From Candidatus Symbiothrix sp. (lineage in GTDB: Bacteria; Bacteroidota; Bacteroidia; Bacteroidales; Azobacteroidaceae): a stretch of 33,561 nucleotides of DNA. This document shows positions 6,962-16,596 of this stretch, piece by piece; the first letter of the stretch is position 1, and every line of letters starts with the position of its first letter. Under the pieces are notes generated by a model, which made no database searches, was not told where the DNA came from, and worked only from the letters and a program-made list of their open reading frames with translations. The stretch is from assembly GCA_031261295.1 (NCBI GenBank), contig JAISKT010000257.1:1-33561 (forward strand), given 5' to 3'. The position numbers and the translations under genes were made by a program.

Positions 6962-9784
6962 ATGCGAAAACAAAATTTATTACGGAAAAAATTAAGCGGC
7001 CGGCTGATGAGCCTCTTGGTAGTAGCGTATGTAGCGCTTGGAAGTATAAATGTATGGGGACAAACGACTATTGCTCAATGGAATGGATATACGTATGGAG
7101 CGCCGCCTGCCGATGGAATTTTTTTGGCGACGGAGGGTAGTGTATCCAACAAAGGAATCGCGGTTTTAACGCGGGACGTTTCCGGGACGGGTTATGTGGT
7201 GAATAGTGACGGAATGGCTGCATCAACCGCTTTTCATAACGCGCTTACAATCGAAAAGTATTGGATTACAACGTTTTCTACAAAGGATTACAAAGATCTT
7301 ACGGTAACCTCCAGACAAATGGGATCTGATGCCGGTCCTAAAGATTTCAAAATCCAATATTGGGCGGATGCCGGTTGGATGGATTTGGCCGGCGGAACAA
7401 TCACAGTCGGCAAAGACAATTACCTTCTGGGAGTTAAAACCAATTTGGAACTTCCGGCCGAACTAAACAATAAAGAATCCGTTTCTTTACGCTGGTTATG
7501 TACATCAACGGATAGAATTGATGAAAGTGGAGCGGTTGATTTCCGTGGCGTAAACCGGTTGGAAGTGATTATAAAAGGAGTAGACTTGGCGGATGAGCCA
7601 CAGCCGGTTACCACTTATACGGTTACTTTTAATGCCGGAACCGGATCGTGTTCGACTTCTTCATTAACGGAAGAATCAAATGATTCCGGAATTCTTTTAC
7701 CGGTAGCCGTTCCCTGCAACGGCTCCTGGGAATTTGCCGGCTGGTCTGAAAATGAAATCACAGAAACAACAATTGCACCAACACTCATTCCGACAGGTAT
7801 TTACAAACCAAAAAACAACAGCGCCTTATATGCGGTATATAAAAAAACAACAGCAGTCGGAACAGCTTCCTTGACCTCTACCGAACTAAGGGAATGGAAT
7901 ACGGCGTTAAGCTATTCGGATGCGGAAAAAACATTGACCAATGCCGGTGGCGCTTGGACTTTCAAAGGTTACCGGGAAAACAAAACCTGCGGTTATGTTC
8001 AAATCCGGAAAGACACGGTTCCATCCTATATAAAACTGCCCGATTTAGCAGGAAACATTATCCAAGTGGATTTGGAATGTACCAATAGTGGCGGGAATAA
8101 TTTTGCCGGAATCATTTTTCTTAAAAACGGAATAGACGGCGAAACGCTGGCAAGCCAAAGTGTCAATGGAAAAACGAGTAGTCTCCTTGTCTCCAAAGCC
8201 TGTACCACCGGATACATTACAGTTACCGGCAACGTATGTCGAATTAACTATGTTGCAATCACTTACTCTTCCGCCACCACTACCTACAATTCCAATCCCG
8301 GATGCTTTTCAACCCAAACCATCTGGACAGGAGCGTCTTTGGATGCCCCGACAGATTGGAAGGATACAAGTAATTGGAGTGACGGTATTCCGGGGGAAAT
8401 AACCGGTGTTACAATCCCTAAAAGTGATTTTTATCCCATTGTACCGGAAAATACGGCAATTAACAGCATCACATTTGAAGCCGGCGCCGAAATCGGCAAT
8501 CCGCATTTGTTGGATTATCAGCATGCAAAAGTCGAACTGGACTTAAAAGCCGGCCGATGGCATCTGTTATCCATGCCTCTGGCTGTAAAATCAGGGGATT
8601 TTTATTTTGATGGGAATCCGAACAGTTGGATTCGGACATTTACGACAACGGGTAATCAAGCCGGATGGAAATATATTACAAATTTAGAAGAGTCCTTCGA
8701 TACAGGTGACGGATTTGCTTTTTGGGTAGGGGCAGATACGGAATTTACAATTGAAGGCTCTTCTTTAGCCGGCGCATCCGTATCCAAAACCTTAAAATTC
8801 GGTGAAGATGAAAATTTAGAATCCTTTTTTGCTTTGGCAGGTAATCCGTTTATGACAAGCATTGATTTTGAGAAACTTGTCTCAAAAAACAATGCTGAAA
8901 TAACTCCTTCCTATTTAATATGGACAGGACAAGGATTTTCCGGTTACAATACAAACGGTTCTTTCGGTACCATTGCCGATGGATTGAATAAGTACATTGC
9001 GCCCTTGCAATCATTCATTGTTGAAAAAAGCAATGCCGGCGAAATTTCTTTGGATTTTAACCTGACGGACATTCAGGCGACAAATTGTGGAAACGGACTG
9101 AAAGTTTCTGAAAAAATTTCGAATAAATTAGATATTGTCGCAAGCAACGAAACGGCTTCCGTACGCACGTTCATCGCCCGGCGTGAAGCCGGACAATCTT
9201 CCCGCAAATTAATGGCCGAAGTAAGCGAGGTACCGGATATTTATACATTGAACGAAACCACGGCCTTGGGCGCCCAACTCATTTACACAGACGATGCGCT
9301 TATTCCAATCGGTTTGTCCACTTCCTACAGTGGAAATATGAGCTTCACTTTCAATGGAATGGATGATTACGATGCCAAAATTGTTTTCAGGGATCTTGAA
9401 AAAGGGAAAGAAATCGACATGACCGGTTTAAGCAGGTATGAATATTCATTTGAATACATCCCCAAAAAAATCAATGACCGGATTGTAGCGGAGGAAAACC
9501 GGTTCTTTGTCCAAATCCAACCGGTTCAGACAGGATGGAATACGCCGGTGCTTCAAGAGGTGAATGTTTACAGCCAGAATAAAACAATCCGCGTTGTTTC
9601 CGGTTTTGATAACCCAATCCGGCAAATAAAAGTTTACAACACTCAAGGCGCATTGGTGTATGCCGATGAAAATGTGCATACCTCTTCTTATACGATCCAC
9701 CGCAACGGATATATTCCGGAGGTTTGTATTGTAAAAGTGATTACCGGGCAAGGAATAAAAAACGTCCGGATATTCGTAAAATAA
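6962..9784 (+). CDS. T9SS-secreted multidomain surface protein with InlB-like repeat region
   Basis: A 940-residue exported protein. The signal peptide spans about residues 1-33 (basic MRKQNLLRKK, hydrophobic core, VWG before Q34). Next comes a beta-rich domain. Around 214-295 is an InlB/Listeria-Bacteroides type repeat (YTVTFNAGTG ... WEFAGWSEN ... ALYAVYKK). A region with TDWKDTSNWSDGIPG, common in Bacteroidetes surface proteins, follows. The last roughly 80 residues (PIRQIKVYNTQGALVYADE ... GIKNVRIFVK) fit a T9SS type A sorting domain. The protein should cross the outer membrane by type IX secretion and be anchored or released at the surface; binding partner and activity are unknown. The ATG follows an A/T-rich leader. 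The small exported gene at 9810 is 25 bases downstream and probably co-transcribed. Confidence 0.85.
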   Translation: MRKQNLLRKKLSGRLMSLLVVAYVALGSINVWGQTTIAQWNGYTYGAPPADGIFLATEGSVSNKGIAVLTRDVSGTGYVVNSDGMAASTAFHNALTIEKYWITTFSTKDYKDLTVTSRQMGSDAGPKDFKIQYWADAGWMDLAGGTITVGKDNYLLGVKTNLELPAELNNKESVSLRWLCTSTDRIDESGAVDFRGVNRLEVIIKGVDLADEPQPVTTYTVTFNAGTGSCSTSSLTEESNDSGILLPVAVPCNGSWEFAGWSENEITETTIAPTLIPTGIYKPKNNSALYAVYKKTTAVGTASLTSTELREWNTALSYSDAEKTLTNAGGAWTFKGYRENKTCGYVQIRKDTVPSYIKLPDLAGNIIQVDLECTNSGGNNFAGIIFLKNGIDGETLASQSVNGKTSSLLVSKACTTGYITVTGNVCRINYVAITYSSATTTYNSNPGCFSTQTIWTGASLDAPTDWKDTSNWSDGIPGEITGVTIPKSDFYPIVPENTAINSITFEAGAEIGNPHLLDYQHAKVELDLKAGRWHLLSMPLAVKSGDFYFDGNPNSWIRTFTTTGNQAGWKYITNLEESFDTGDGFAFWVGADTEFTIEGSSLAGASVSKTLKFGEDENLESFFALAGNPFMTSIDFEKLVSKNNAEITPSYLIWTGQGFSGYNTNGSFGTIADGLNKYIAPLQSFIVEKSNAGEISLDFNLTDIQATNCGNGLKVSEKISNKLDIVASNETASVRTFIARREAGQSSRKLMAEVSEVPDIYTLNETTALGAQLIYTDDALIPIGLSTSYSGNMSFTFNGMDDYDAKIVFRDLEKGKEIDMTGLSRYEYSFEYIPKKINDRIVAEENRFFVQIQPVQTGWNTPVLQEVNVYSQNKTIRVVSGFDNPIRQIKVYNTQGALVYADENVHTSSYTIHRNGYIPEVCIVKVITGQGIKNVRIFVK

Positions 9785-9809
9785 ATAATAATTCCCAAAA
9801 TTAAACAAC

Positions 9810-10130
9810 ATGAAATCCATTTTAAAATATAAAAACAGAGGGATAGTTTGTGCCCTATTGCTATCTCTTTCATTTAATCTATCCGCAGGAGAAATAAAAA
9901 GCAGTTTCGATTTACACAAAAACGAAATAAATAGCGGTTATCCCAACCCTTTTGACAAACCCTTAGGCACAAGGGAAGCATCCGGCGGAATTGATCTCGG
10001 CAGTGACAATCCGGATGAAAATCAGGCGCTTAACCCTATTGGTGATGCTTTCCCTTTGCTTCTCAGTTTCGGTTTAGCCTACGGAATCTCTGTTTACAAA
10101 AGGAAAGCGAAGATTTTTAAATTTAATTGA
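9810..10130 (+). CDS. Small exported protein with C-terminal PIGD-membrane-basic tail
   Basis: 106 residues. There is an N-terminal signal peptide (MKSILKYKNRG, hydrophobic core, cleavage likely near LSAGE), a polar middle with YPNPFDKPLG, then NPIGDAFPLLLSFGLAYGISVYKRKAK at the C terminus. The last part is a short motif, a membrane segment and a basic cluster, like the three-part tails used by sorting systems, and similar small proteins often follow T9SS surface proteins in Bacteroidales. It probably shares the promoter of the preceding gene (25-base gap). Function is not known; the sorting idea is inference from the layout. Confidence 0.7.
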   Translation: MKSILKYKNRGIVCALLLSLSFNLSAGEIKSSFDLHKNEINSGYPNPFDKPLGTREASGGIDLGSDNPDENQALNPIGDAFPLLLSFGLAYGISVYKRKAKIFKFN

Positions 10131-10165
10131 CATTTTAAAATCATCTCTAATCCAATTATTTTCCC

Positions 10166-10173
10166 TAAATTTG
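10166..10173 (+). promoter_or_regulatory. -7 box for eno
   Basis: TAAATTTG matches TAnnTTTG and is followed by a leader of about 45 bases. No clear -33 TTG was seen. Confidence 0.55.
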
Positions 10174-10213
10174 CAAAAAATTTGGGGAAAATATATAGTT
10201 GAACATTAATTAA

Positions 10214-11515
<1,302 letters not shown>

Positions 11516-11539
11516 GCTAACAGCTAAAAATCAAGAACT

Positions 11540-11575
11540 AATAGGCTGTCCAAAGATGGACAGCCTATTGTTTTT
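11540..11575 (+). terminator. Intrinsic terminator of eno
   Basis: A perfect 13-bp stem (11540-11552 with 11557-11569), a four-base AAGA loop, then G and five T residues. It lies just before the next promoter and isolates eno from the gene at 11618. Confidence 0.9.
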
Positions 11576-11588
11576 ATATAAAAAATGT

Positions 11589-11596
11589 TATCTTTG
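11589..11596 (+). promoter_or_regulatory. -7 box for the nucleotidyltransferase gene
   Basis: TATCTTTG, an exact TAnnTTTG match, placed between the eno terminator and the ATG at 11618. The predicted leader is only about 15 bases. Confidence 0.6.
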
Positions 11597-11617
11597 TAGT
11601 TGTTAATACGAAATGGT

Positions 11618-11929
11618 ATGAATCAACGAATATTGAAACAAATCCGAACATTGAAACGCCGGCTATTGCCAAATGACAAATTAATCTTGTTTGGCTCACA
11701 AGCGCGCGGCGATGCCCGTGAAGACTCGGATTGGGACTTGCTCGTACTCTTGAATAAACCCGTCCGTGAAGCAGATGATGATGATAATTATGGTTATCCC
11801 TTTGCAGAAATGGGTTGGAAATATGGCGTATATCTAAGTACAAAAGTCTATACGGCTGCGGAATGGGAAAAACGGAGGCCTTCCCCTTTCTACAAGAATG
11901 TTGAACAAGACGGAATAGAAATAGTATGA
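11618..11929 (+). CDS. Minimal nucleotidyltransferase (MNT) domain protein, no HEPN partner
   Basis: 103 residues of the DNA polymerase beta-like MNT family. The signature LFGSQARGDAREDSDWDLLVLL has G26-S27 and metal-binding D38 and D40. MNT proteins usually pair with a HEPN RNase as antitoxin (MntA/HepT type), which they inactivate by adding AMP. No HEPN gene follows: a partner-style ATGA overlap exists at 11926-11929, but that frame stops after four codons. The ATG at 11618 is preferred over the TTG at 11600, which sits within a few bases of the predicted RNA start. It could be an orphan antitoxin or act in another transfer reaction. Confidence 0.85.
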   Translation: MNQRILKQIRTLKRRLLPNDKLILFGSQARGDAREDSDWDLLVLLNKPVREADDDDNYGYPFAEMGWKYGVYLSTKVYTAAEWEKRRPSPFYKNVEQDGIEIV

Positions 11930-11950
11930 TGATTGGGTAATTTAGATTAA

Positions 11951-11976
11951 TGAGCGCTCACGCGAATGTGAGAGCT
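11951..11976 (+). other. Small hairpin sharing 18 bases with the candidate RNA at 557-788
   Basis: GCGCTCAC (11954-11961) pairs with GTGAGAGC (11968-11975), seven of eight pairs. Positions 11951-11968 match the minus strand of 653-636, the apex of the structured RNA, at 16 of 18 bases. Meaning unknown: shared short repeat, or possible base pairing. Confidence 0.4.
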
Positions 11977-12031
11977 TTAACTTAAATGAAGATACCCTAA
12001 AATAATTATTACATTATAATTTAAACAATTA

Positions 12032-12238
12032 ATGAAAAAAGTATCAACAACAAGAAAAGTTTTTGCTATAATTATAGGAGTTCTTGTAGGAACCTGTGTA
12101 TCAATAGGTGTTCGTTTTTTTCTTTTTAATGAATGTCGTGAATGTATAATATATAAAATTTTTAATGATTTTTATTTGTTATTGATTGTTGCCTATATTA
12201 TATCTTTTATCTTACCACGGTATATTAAAAAGAAATAA
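12032..12238 (+). CDS. Small two-helix membrane protein, function unknown
   Basis: 68 residues, MKKVSTTRKVF then two hydrophobic segments (about 10-31 and 47-63) separated by a short loop with NECRECIIY, ending in basic YIKKK. The basic start and end suggest both termini face the cytoplasm. The gene is AT-rich and has no recognisable promoter box or known domain. It is separate from the operon starting at 12410, since a promoter lies between. It might be a genuine small membrane protein; coding status rests on the ATG, the hydrophobic pattern and its frame filling the gap. Confidence 0.5.
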   Translation: MKKVSTTRKVFAIIIGVLVGTCVSIGVRFFLFNECRECIIYKIFNDFYLLLIVAYIISFILPRYIKKK

Positions 12239-12361
12239 TTCATCCCCTTAAATTTCACCGGCGATGTCGAATTATCAGTCAAAAATGTCTGTAATTGACT
12301 CAAAGTTCTATAATTTGTCGTTTTTTTTACTTTTTTATATATAAACTATGAAAAAACCTTC

Positions 12362-12369
12362 TATCTTTG
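12362..12369 (+). promoter_or_regulatory. -7 box for the five-gene VTC operon
   Basis: TATCTTTG, an exact TAnnTTTG match, with about 40 bases to the ATG at 12410. The stretch 12239-12361 before it holds no gene or hairpin that I can support. Confidence 0.6.
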
Positions 12370-12409
12370 CATTTCTTTGAATAATTTAATGGATAACAGT
12401 TAGCATATC

Positions 12410-13126
12410 ATGAAAATATATTATTATTTCTTATTGCTTCTCCCTGCTTTATTAGGAGCTTCCTGTAATAAAGACGAAGGTTTGGGAGGTTCTTCTTCTT
12501 TAGAAGGTTATGTGTATAATGTTGTACATCAAGACGATAATTTTTCGTTTCAAACGGATACGTTCCCTGCCGTGAGGGAAGATGTCTATTTGATCTTTGG
12601 TGACAATGATACTGATTTTTATGGCGATGATGTCAAAACAGACCCAAACGGCTTGTATCGTTTTGATTATTTGAGAAAAGGAAATTATGTTGTGTATGCC
12701 TGTTCCAATTTTGCCGACGGACATAAAGTGGGTGAAACACAAAAGGTGAAAGTCAGCGGAGGGCTCAATAAAGCAGAACCGATTTATATCCATACCGGCA
12801 AAGCTTACGGAACAGCCATGATCAAGGGTTCTATACATGCAACTTATTATCATAATGGACTTTGGAGAGACGAAGGGCCGGGAATAGGCGTACGTGTATA
12901 TATCCGTCATGCAGGAGAAGAGGCTCCTTTCGACGATATAAAAGCCGGAGAGAACGGAGTTTTTATTTTCCAAAAACTATTGCCGGGCGATTACATCATT
13001 TCTGTAGAAACCGAAGACAAAGACACCGAAAAGGTGGACGTTATTAATTCCGGTATTATCCAAATACGCGAAACCGGAAAAATGTATGAAATACCGGAAA
13101 AATTTGAAGTGATTGTATCTGTATAA
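12410..13126 (+). CDS. Lipoprotein with two Cna-B/carboxypeptidase-regulatory-like beta domains
   Basis: 238 residues. The N terminus MKIYYYFLLLLPALLGASC is a lipoprotein signal with acceptor C19, followed by NKDEG, an acidic start that in Bacteroidetes can favour surface export. Two similar beta-sandwich repeats follow, each with an outward-looking strand, a GDYI/GNYV-type turn and a final strand (about 30-125 and 130-235): compare LRKGNYVVYA and LLPGDYIISV. This is the pattern of Cna-B or CarboxypepD_reg-like domains, which are structural or binding modules. It is the first gene of the operon that includes VTC and DUF4956 genes; the next start is 7 bases after the stop. Its ligand is unknown. 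Confidence 0.7.
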   Translation: MKIYYYFLLLLPALLGASCNKDEGLGGSSSLEGYVYNVVHQDDNFSFQTDTFPAVREDVYLIFGDNDTDFYGDDVKTDPNGLYRFDYLRKGNYVVYACSNFADGHKVGETQKVKVSGGLNKAEPIYIHTGKAYGTAMIKGSIHATYYHNGLWRDEGPGIGVRVYIRHAGEEAPFDDIKAGENGVFIFQKLLPGDYIISVETEDKDTEKVDVINSGIIQIRETGKMYEIPEKFEVIVSV

Positions 13127-13133
13127 AGACATT

Positions 13134-13610
13134 ATGAAAAAGACAAAAAAATACATTGCAGGATTAGTGATCCTTTTTTTAGGAATCTATTGTTTCAATA
13201 GTATCGCCCAGAATCAAAAGCCGGCGACTCCACCACCCGCTTCGCAGGCGCAAACGCCATTTCTAACACCGGAAGAAAAACGCGAATTGCGTAAAAATCT
13301 GGTGGTGAAAGAATTCAATACCGATGCCAAAGGGAAAAGGAAATGGATGGATCACCTGACCGTTTGGAACGAAAACGGTTTCAAAGTGGAAGAAATAGAA
13401 TATGCGGTTTACGGACAAAAGGAACGGGTGACGTTTGAATACGATGCCGTGGGAAAATGCGTGCGGGAAAATGTGTATAACGACAAAAATAAACTTTACC
13501 GGATTCGCAAATATGAATATTTAGAGAACGGGAGAAAGAAAATCCAATATAATTACAATCCGGACGGGAAAATCTATTCCACCAAAGTATATGAGTATTC
13601 CTATAAATAA
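13134..13610 (+). CDS. Exported protein with YD/RHS-like short repeats
   Basis: 158 residues from the ATG at 13134. A signal peptide (MKKTKKYIAGLVILFLGIYC, cleavage probable after SIAQ) is followed by a Pro-rich linker (KPATPPPASQAQTP). Repeated strands of the type WNENGFKVEEIEY, FEYDAVGKCVRENVY, YEYLENGRKKIQY and YNPDGKIYSTKVYEY follow. These resemble YD/RHS or YwqK-like beta repeats. The frame extends upstream to an ATG at 13113, which overlaps the previous gene by 14 bases, but that would spoil the signal peptide, so 13134 is chosen. The 3' end overlaps the VTC gene by 20 bases, implying translational coupling. Function unknown; likely periplasmic or surface exposed. Confidence 0.65.
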   Translation: MKKTKKYIAGLVILFLGIYCFNSIAQNQKPATPPPASQAQTPFLTPEEKRELRKNLVVKEFNTDAKGKRKWMDHLTVWNENGFKVEEIEYAVYGQKERVTFEYDAVGKCVRENVYNDKNKLYRIRKYEYLENGRKKIQYNYNPDGKIYSTKVYEYSYK

Positions 13611-14376
13611 TCTTTTGGAAAAAATGCCGCCGATTACGCTGGAGGAAATGCGGGATATTCATTTGATGGATCGCATTGATTCCAAGTTTGTTGCACCGGT
13701 GTCTTTGCTTCCCCAACTTTTGGAGGAAATGTTGCCTTATTTCAAAATACAGATAAATAATGGAAAACGCATTGCCCCTTATTGCACGCAATATCTGGAT
13801 ACTCCCGATTTGGGCTTGTTTGTCATGCACCAAAACGGGAAACTGAACCGGCAGAAAATACGCATCCGTTCGTATGTCGATTCCAATCTTTCTTTCCTTG
13901 AAATAAAGAATAAAAACAATAAGGGACGAACCAGCAAAATACGGATTCCTGTCCATCTGTCTCATATTCAATCCATAGCAGATTTGAATGATGTCCGGTT
14001 TTTGGATGAACATTCCATTTTTGAAAGCCATAAATTGGAGCCGTCATTAGCCAATAATTTCAACCGGATTACCTTAGTGAATAATAAAGCTACCGAACGG
14101 GTAACGATTGATTTAGATCTTTCTTTCCAAAATTATAAAACAGGAGATACCCGATCGCTGGATCACTTGATGGTGCTCGAATTGAAACAGGATGGCTGGC
14201 AACACTCCCATTTCCGGGACATCTTGAACCGGTTGCGCATCAAACAATTGTCTTTCAGCAAATATTGTATGGGAAGCGTACTCACCAATCCCAATATCAA
14301 ATACAACCGCTTCAAAAACAAGTGGACAATTATTAATAAAATAACACGTAATACACATGATTCAAACAGATTATGA
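13591..14376 (+). CDS. VTC-domain polyphosphate polymerase
   Basis: 261 residues matching the VTC (vacuolar transporter chaperone) tunnel fold, which makes polyphosphate from ATP in yeast Vtc4. Visible tunnel motifs are DRIDSK (27-32), the RIRSY strand (R91, R93, Y95), FLEIKNK (E104, K106), VLELKQD (E197, K199) and FSKYC with S223-K224. This set of basic residues binding phosphate and acidic residues binding metal is the VTC pattern. There is no membrane segment, so it probably works at the inner face of the membrane with the DUF4956 protein encoded next, a very common pairing. It overlaps both neighbours by 20 bases. Actual polyphosphate synthesis is inferred from the family. Confidence 0.85.
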   Translation: MSIPINNLLEKMPPITLEEMRDIHLMDRIDSKFVAPVSLLPQLLEEMLPYFKIQINNGKRIAPYCTQYLDTPDLGLFVMHQNGKLNRQKIRIRSYVDSNLSFLEIKNKNNKGRTSKIRIPVHLSHIQSIADLNDVRFLDEHSIFESHKLEPSLANNFNRITLVNNKATERVTIDLDLSFQNYKTGDTRSLDHLMVLELKQDGWQHSHFRDILNRLRIKQLSFSKYCMGSVLTNPNIKYNRFKNKWTIINKITRNTHDSNRL

Positions 14377-15064
14377 TCCTCAAATTGCCGCCGAACACGC
14401 TGTTGAATTAGCCGAAAAAGGGTTAACCTTTATGGGTGTAGAGGTCTTTGACCCGACTAATTTCTGGATGCTTTTGTTGCGGTTTGCATTCAACCTGTTA
14501 GTATGTTGGATTATCATCCAGTTTTTCTATTACAAAAAAAGCCGAAGGAAAGACTACTATTTCACTTTCATGCTTTTCAGCGTAACGATTTTCCTGCTGC
14601 TTTTCCTTTTGCAAAGTATTCCCATGCAAATCGGGTTTGCTTTAGGCCTTTTTGCTATTTTCGGAATGATTCGTTACCGGACGGAAACGGTGCAGATACG
14701 GGAAATGACTTATTTGTTCGTTATCATCGGTATTTCTGTGGTCAACGGATTGGCAATGGAAGTTCCGATAGCGTCCGTAGTTGCGGCCAATCTACTTTTT
14801 ATCCTTGTTATCTGGTTACTCGAAAGCAATAAGTTTTTGAAACATACGTCCACCAAGATTGTGCTTTACGAAAAGATCGCTTTGATAAAACCGGAAAGGT
14901 ACAACGATATGCTCGCCGATTTGAAAGAAAGAACCGGTTTGAATATTACAAAAGCAGAAGTCGGACATATTGATTTCTTGCGCGATGTAGCCTATCTAAA
15001 AGTGTATTACAAAGCAGATTCCGATGAAATTAATACGATTGACAGCATCACGAGATTCTCATGA
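14357..15064 (+). CDS. DUF4956 integral membrane protein
   Basis: 235 residues. The N terminus is soluble; about five hydrophobic segments lie between residues 35 and 155 (FWMLLLRFAFNLLVC, FTFMLFSVTIFLLLFLL, IGFALGLFAIFGMI, YLFVIIGISVVNGLA, ANLLFILVIWLLE). The conserved FGMIRYRTE section lies after the third segment. A soluble C-terminal domain of about 75 residues follows (KIALIKPERYNDML ...). This is the DUF4956 layout. These proteins are regularly encoded beside VTC polymerases, which suggests a membrane partner for polyphosphate handling, but no activity is established. It overlaps the VTC gene by 20 bases and shares an ATGA overlap with the next gene. Confidence 0.85.
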   Translation: MIQTDYDPQIAAEHAVELAEKGLTFMGVEVFDPTNFWMLLLRFAFNLLVCWIIIQFFYYKKSRRKDYYFTFMLFSVTIFLLLFLLQSIPMQIGFALGLFAIFGMIRYRTETVQIREMTYLFVIIGISVVNGLAMEVPIASVVAANLLFILVIWLLESNKFLKHTSTKIVLYEKIALIKPERYNDMLADLKERTGLNITKAEVGHIDFLRDVAYLKVYYKADSDEINTIDSITRFS

Positions 15065-15744
15065 TAAATAAAATAGTAAAACTGTTGATTTTTTTTCTTC
15101 TACTCTCTGTTTCTTCTTTCGCTCAAAGCCGGAAAGAAACAGATGTGGGCGCTTCCTTGTCTCTCGAACTGGAAAAAGAGTTGAATCGCTTCTTTAGTTT
15201 ATCAATGGAAGAAGAAATCCGGCTGCTCGACTCTCCGACTGGTTTCGATCGGAGTGTAACCAGCCTCGGACTTGATTATGCACTCTTTGGCAGAAAGTTA
15301 AAATTTGGCGCTTACTATGCTTTTATTTATTTGTACAATAATGATCATCTGTATGAACCCAGGCATCGCTATTATTTCAATCTCTCGTATAAAGAAACTA
15401 TTAACCAATTTACTTTATCCTGGCGGGGGCGCGTACAAGGCACCTATCGTGACGAAAATCGCGGAGAATACAAAATCAATCCGAAATACGGCCTGAAAAA
15501 CAAGTTCCAGGTGGAATATGCTATTTGGGGTTCACCCTGGAAACCTTTTATTTCCTGCGATTTATCAAACGATTTGAACAATCCGATGGGTAATGCACTC
15601 ACGCGTATCCGTTACCAGGGAGGAACCGGTTGGCGCCTGAACCGTACGGATTACTTGGATTTTTTTGTTCGGTACGACCAATATATGGCCGGAGATGAGC
15701 ACAATGGTGTGTCTATCGGAGTCGGTTACAAGATAAAACTGTAA
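15061..15744 (+). CDS. DUF2490 outer-membrane beta-barrel protein
   Basis: 227 residues. A signal peptide (MINKIVKLLIFFLLLSVSSFAQ) precedes a series of amphipathic strands with alternating aromatic residues (LKFGAYYAFIYLY, HRYYFNLSYKE, FTLSWRGRVQGTY, YLDFFVRYDQYM) and a final strand ending VSIGVGYKIKL. This fits DUF2490 barrels of Bacteroidetes. It is the last gene of the operon and starts in an ATGA overlap with DUF4956. A barrel beside a predicted polymer-making pair could provide passage through, or a sensor at, the outer membrane; this is inference. It converges with the RDD gene with only five bases between the stops. Confidence 0.8.
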   Translation: MINKIVKLLIFFLLLSVSSFAQSRKETDVGASLSLELEKELNRFFSLSMEEEIRLLDSPTGFDRSVTSLGLDYALFGRKLKFGAYYAFIYLYNNDHLYEPRHRYYFNLSYKETINQFTLSWRGRVQGTYRDENRGEYKINPKYGLKNKFQVEYAIWGSPWKPFISCDLSNDLNNPMGNALTRIRYQGGTGWRLNRTDYLDFFVRYDQYMAGDEHNGVSIGVGYKIKL

Positions 15745-15749
15745 GAAAT

Positions 15750-16490
15750 TTACATTCCATGCCAGGCATAATAATTATAATCCCTGACAATTGTTTCCAG
15801 AAAGGTACGGTCATCCAAAGCGCTTTCCGTTTTCAATAAGCCTTTTACCTTAATGCTAAGTCCTTGAATAGAAGCAGTAATTGCACGTTTATTACGCGGA
15901 TCGTAAAGCATATTGGAAATGAACCGCACTTGTCCGTCTGTTAATAATTCAACCCGGCTGAAAGTCGGCCGGTAATCATCGGAAAATTCCCTGAAATCCG
16001 TATCTAAATTTAGTTGAGGCGGCTTGGCATTGCGCACCACAATCGTTCCGGCCGCCAAATCCCCGATGCGTTGATGATTCTTGGAGAAAGCTATAAACAA
16101 TCCGCCAATCCCGATTCCGGAGGGAAATAAATCAATTGGCAGAAGCAGCCACCGAAGAAAATAGGAAGTAATTCCCGCTGTGGAACCATCCAGATTCGTT
16201 ACCCGCGTACCGGCAATGATTTTTCCGGGCGTTCTTCCACCCATCAGCGTTTCAAATAGAAAATGATAACACAGAACGGGAAGTAATACGATAAAGAAAA
16301 TGATATTCCGCAAAGTAGGAGGCAGCGAGTAATAGCCTATATCCGAATGAAAGGAAGAAAAAAAGATGATATAGCTGTAAAGAATCATCATTATGAAATC
16401 AAGAATCAACGCACAACCTCTCCGCAAAATCCCCGCCGCTTCATATTGGATGGTCACATGCTGTCCTGTTAATATACCTATTGATTCCAT
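15750..16490 (-). CDS. RDD family membrane protein
   Basis: 246 residues. The RDD domain fills about residues 15-150, with RRGCALILDFIMMILYSYIIFF as the first membrane segment (Arg and Asp of the family name), a second near IIFFIVLLPVLCYHFLFE, and the conserved GRTPGKIIAGTRVTNLDG loop followed by a third segment (FLRWLLLPIDLFPSG). The C-terminal hundred residues are soluble. RDD proteins are small membrane proteins, in some cases linked to ion transport; no specific role can be given here. It has its own -7 box and is convergent with the VTC operon. Confidence 0.85.
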   Translation of the reverse strand: MESIGILTGQHVTIQYEAAGILRRGCALILDFIMMILYSYIIFFSSFHSDIGYYSLPPTLRNIIFFIVLLPVLCYHFLFETLMGGRTPGKIIAGTRVTNLDGSTAGITSYFLRWLLLPIDLFPSGIGIGGLFIAFSKNHQRIGDLAAGTIVVRNAKPPQLNLDTDFREFSDDYRPTFSRVELLTDGQVRFISNMLYDPRNKRAITASIQGLSIKVKGLLKTESALDDRTFLETIVRDYNYYAWHGM

Positions 16491-16507
16491 TTTCTATGTT
16501 TGTGGTG

Positions 16508-16515
16508 CAAAGATA
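16508..16515 (-). promoter_or_regulatory. -7 box for the RDD gene
   Basis: TATCTTTG on the minus strand, 17 bases before the ATG at 16490. Confidence 0.6.
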
Positions 16516-16596
16516 GCGTATTTACGTGTATCTTGGACGAAAAGACGAAAAAGTTTCGGCATATTGCTCAGTAATAGCTTCATTAATTTTTCTATA

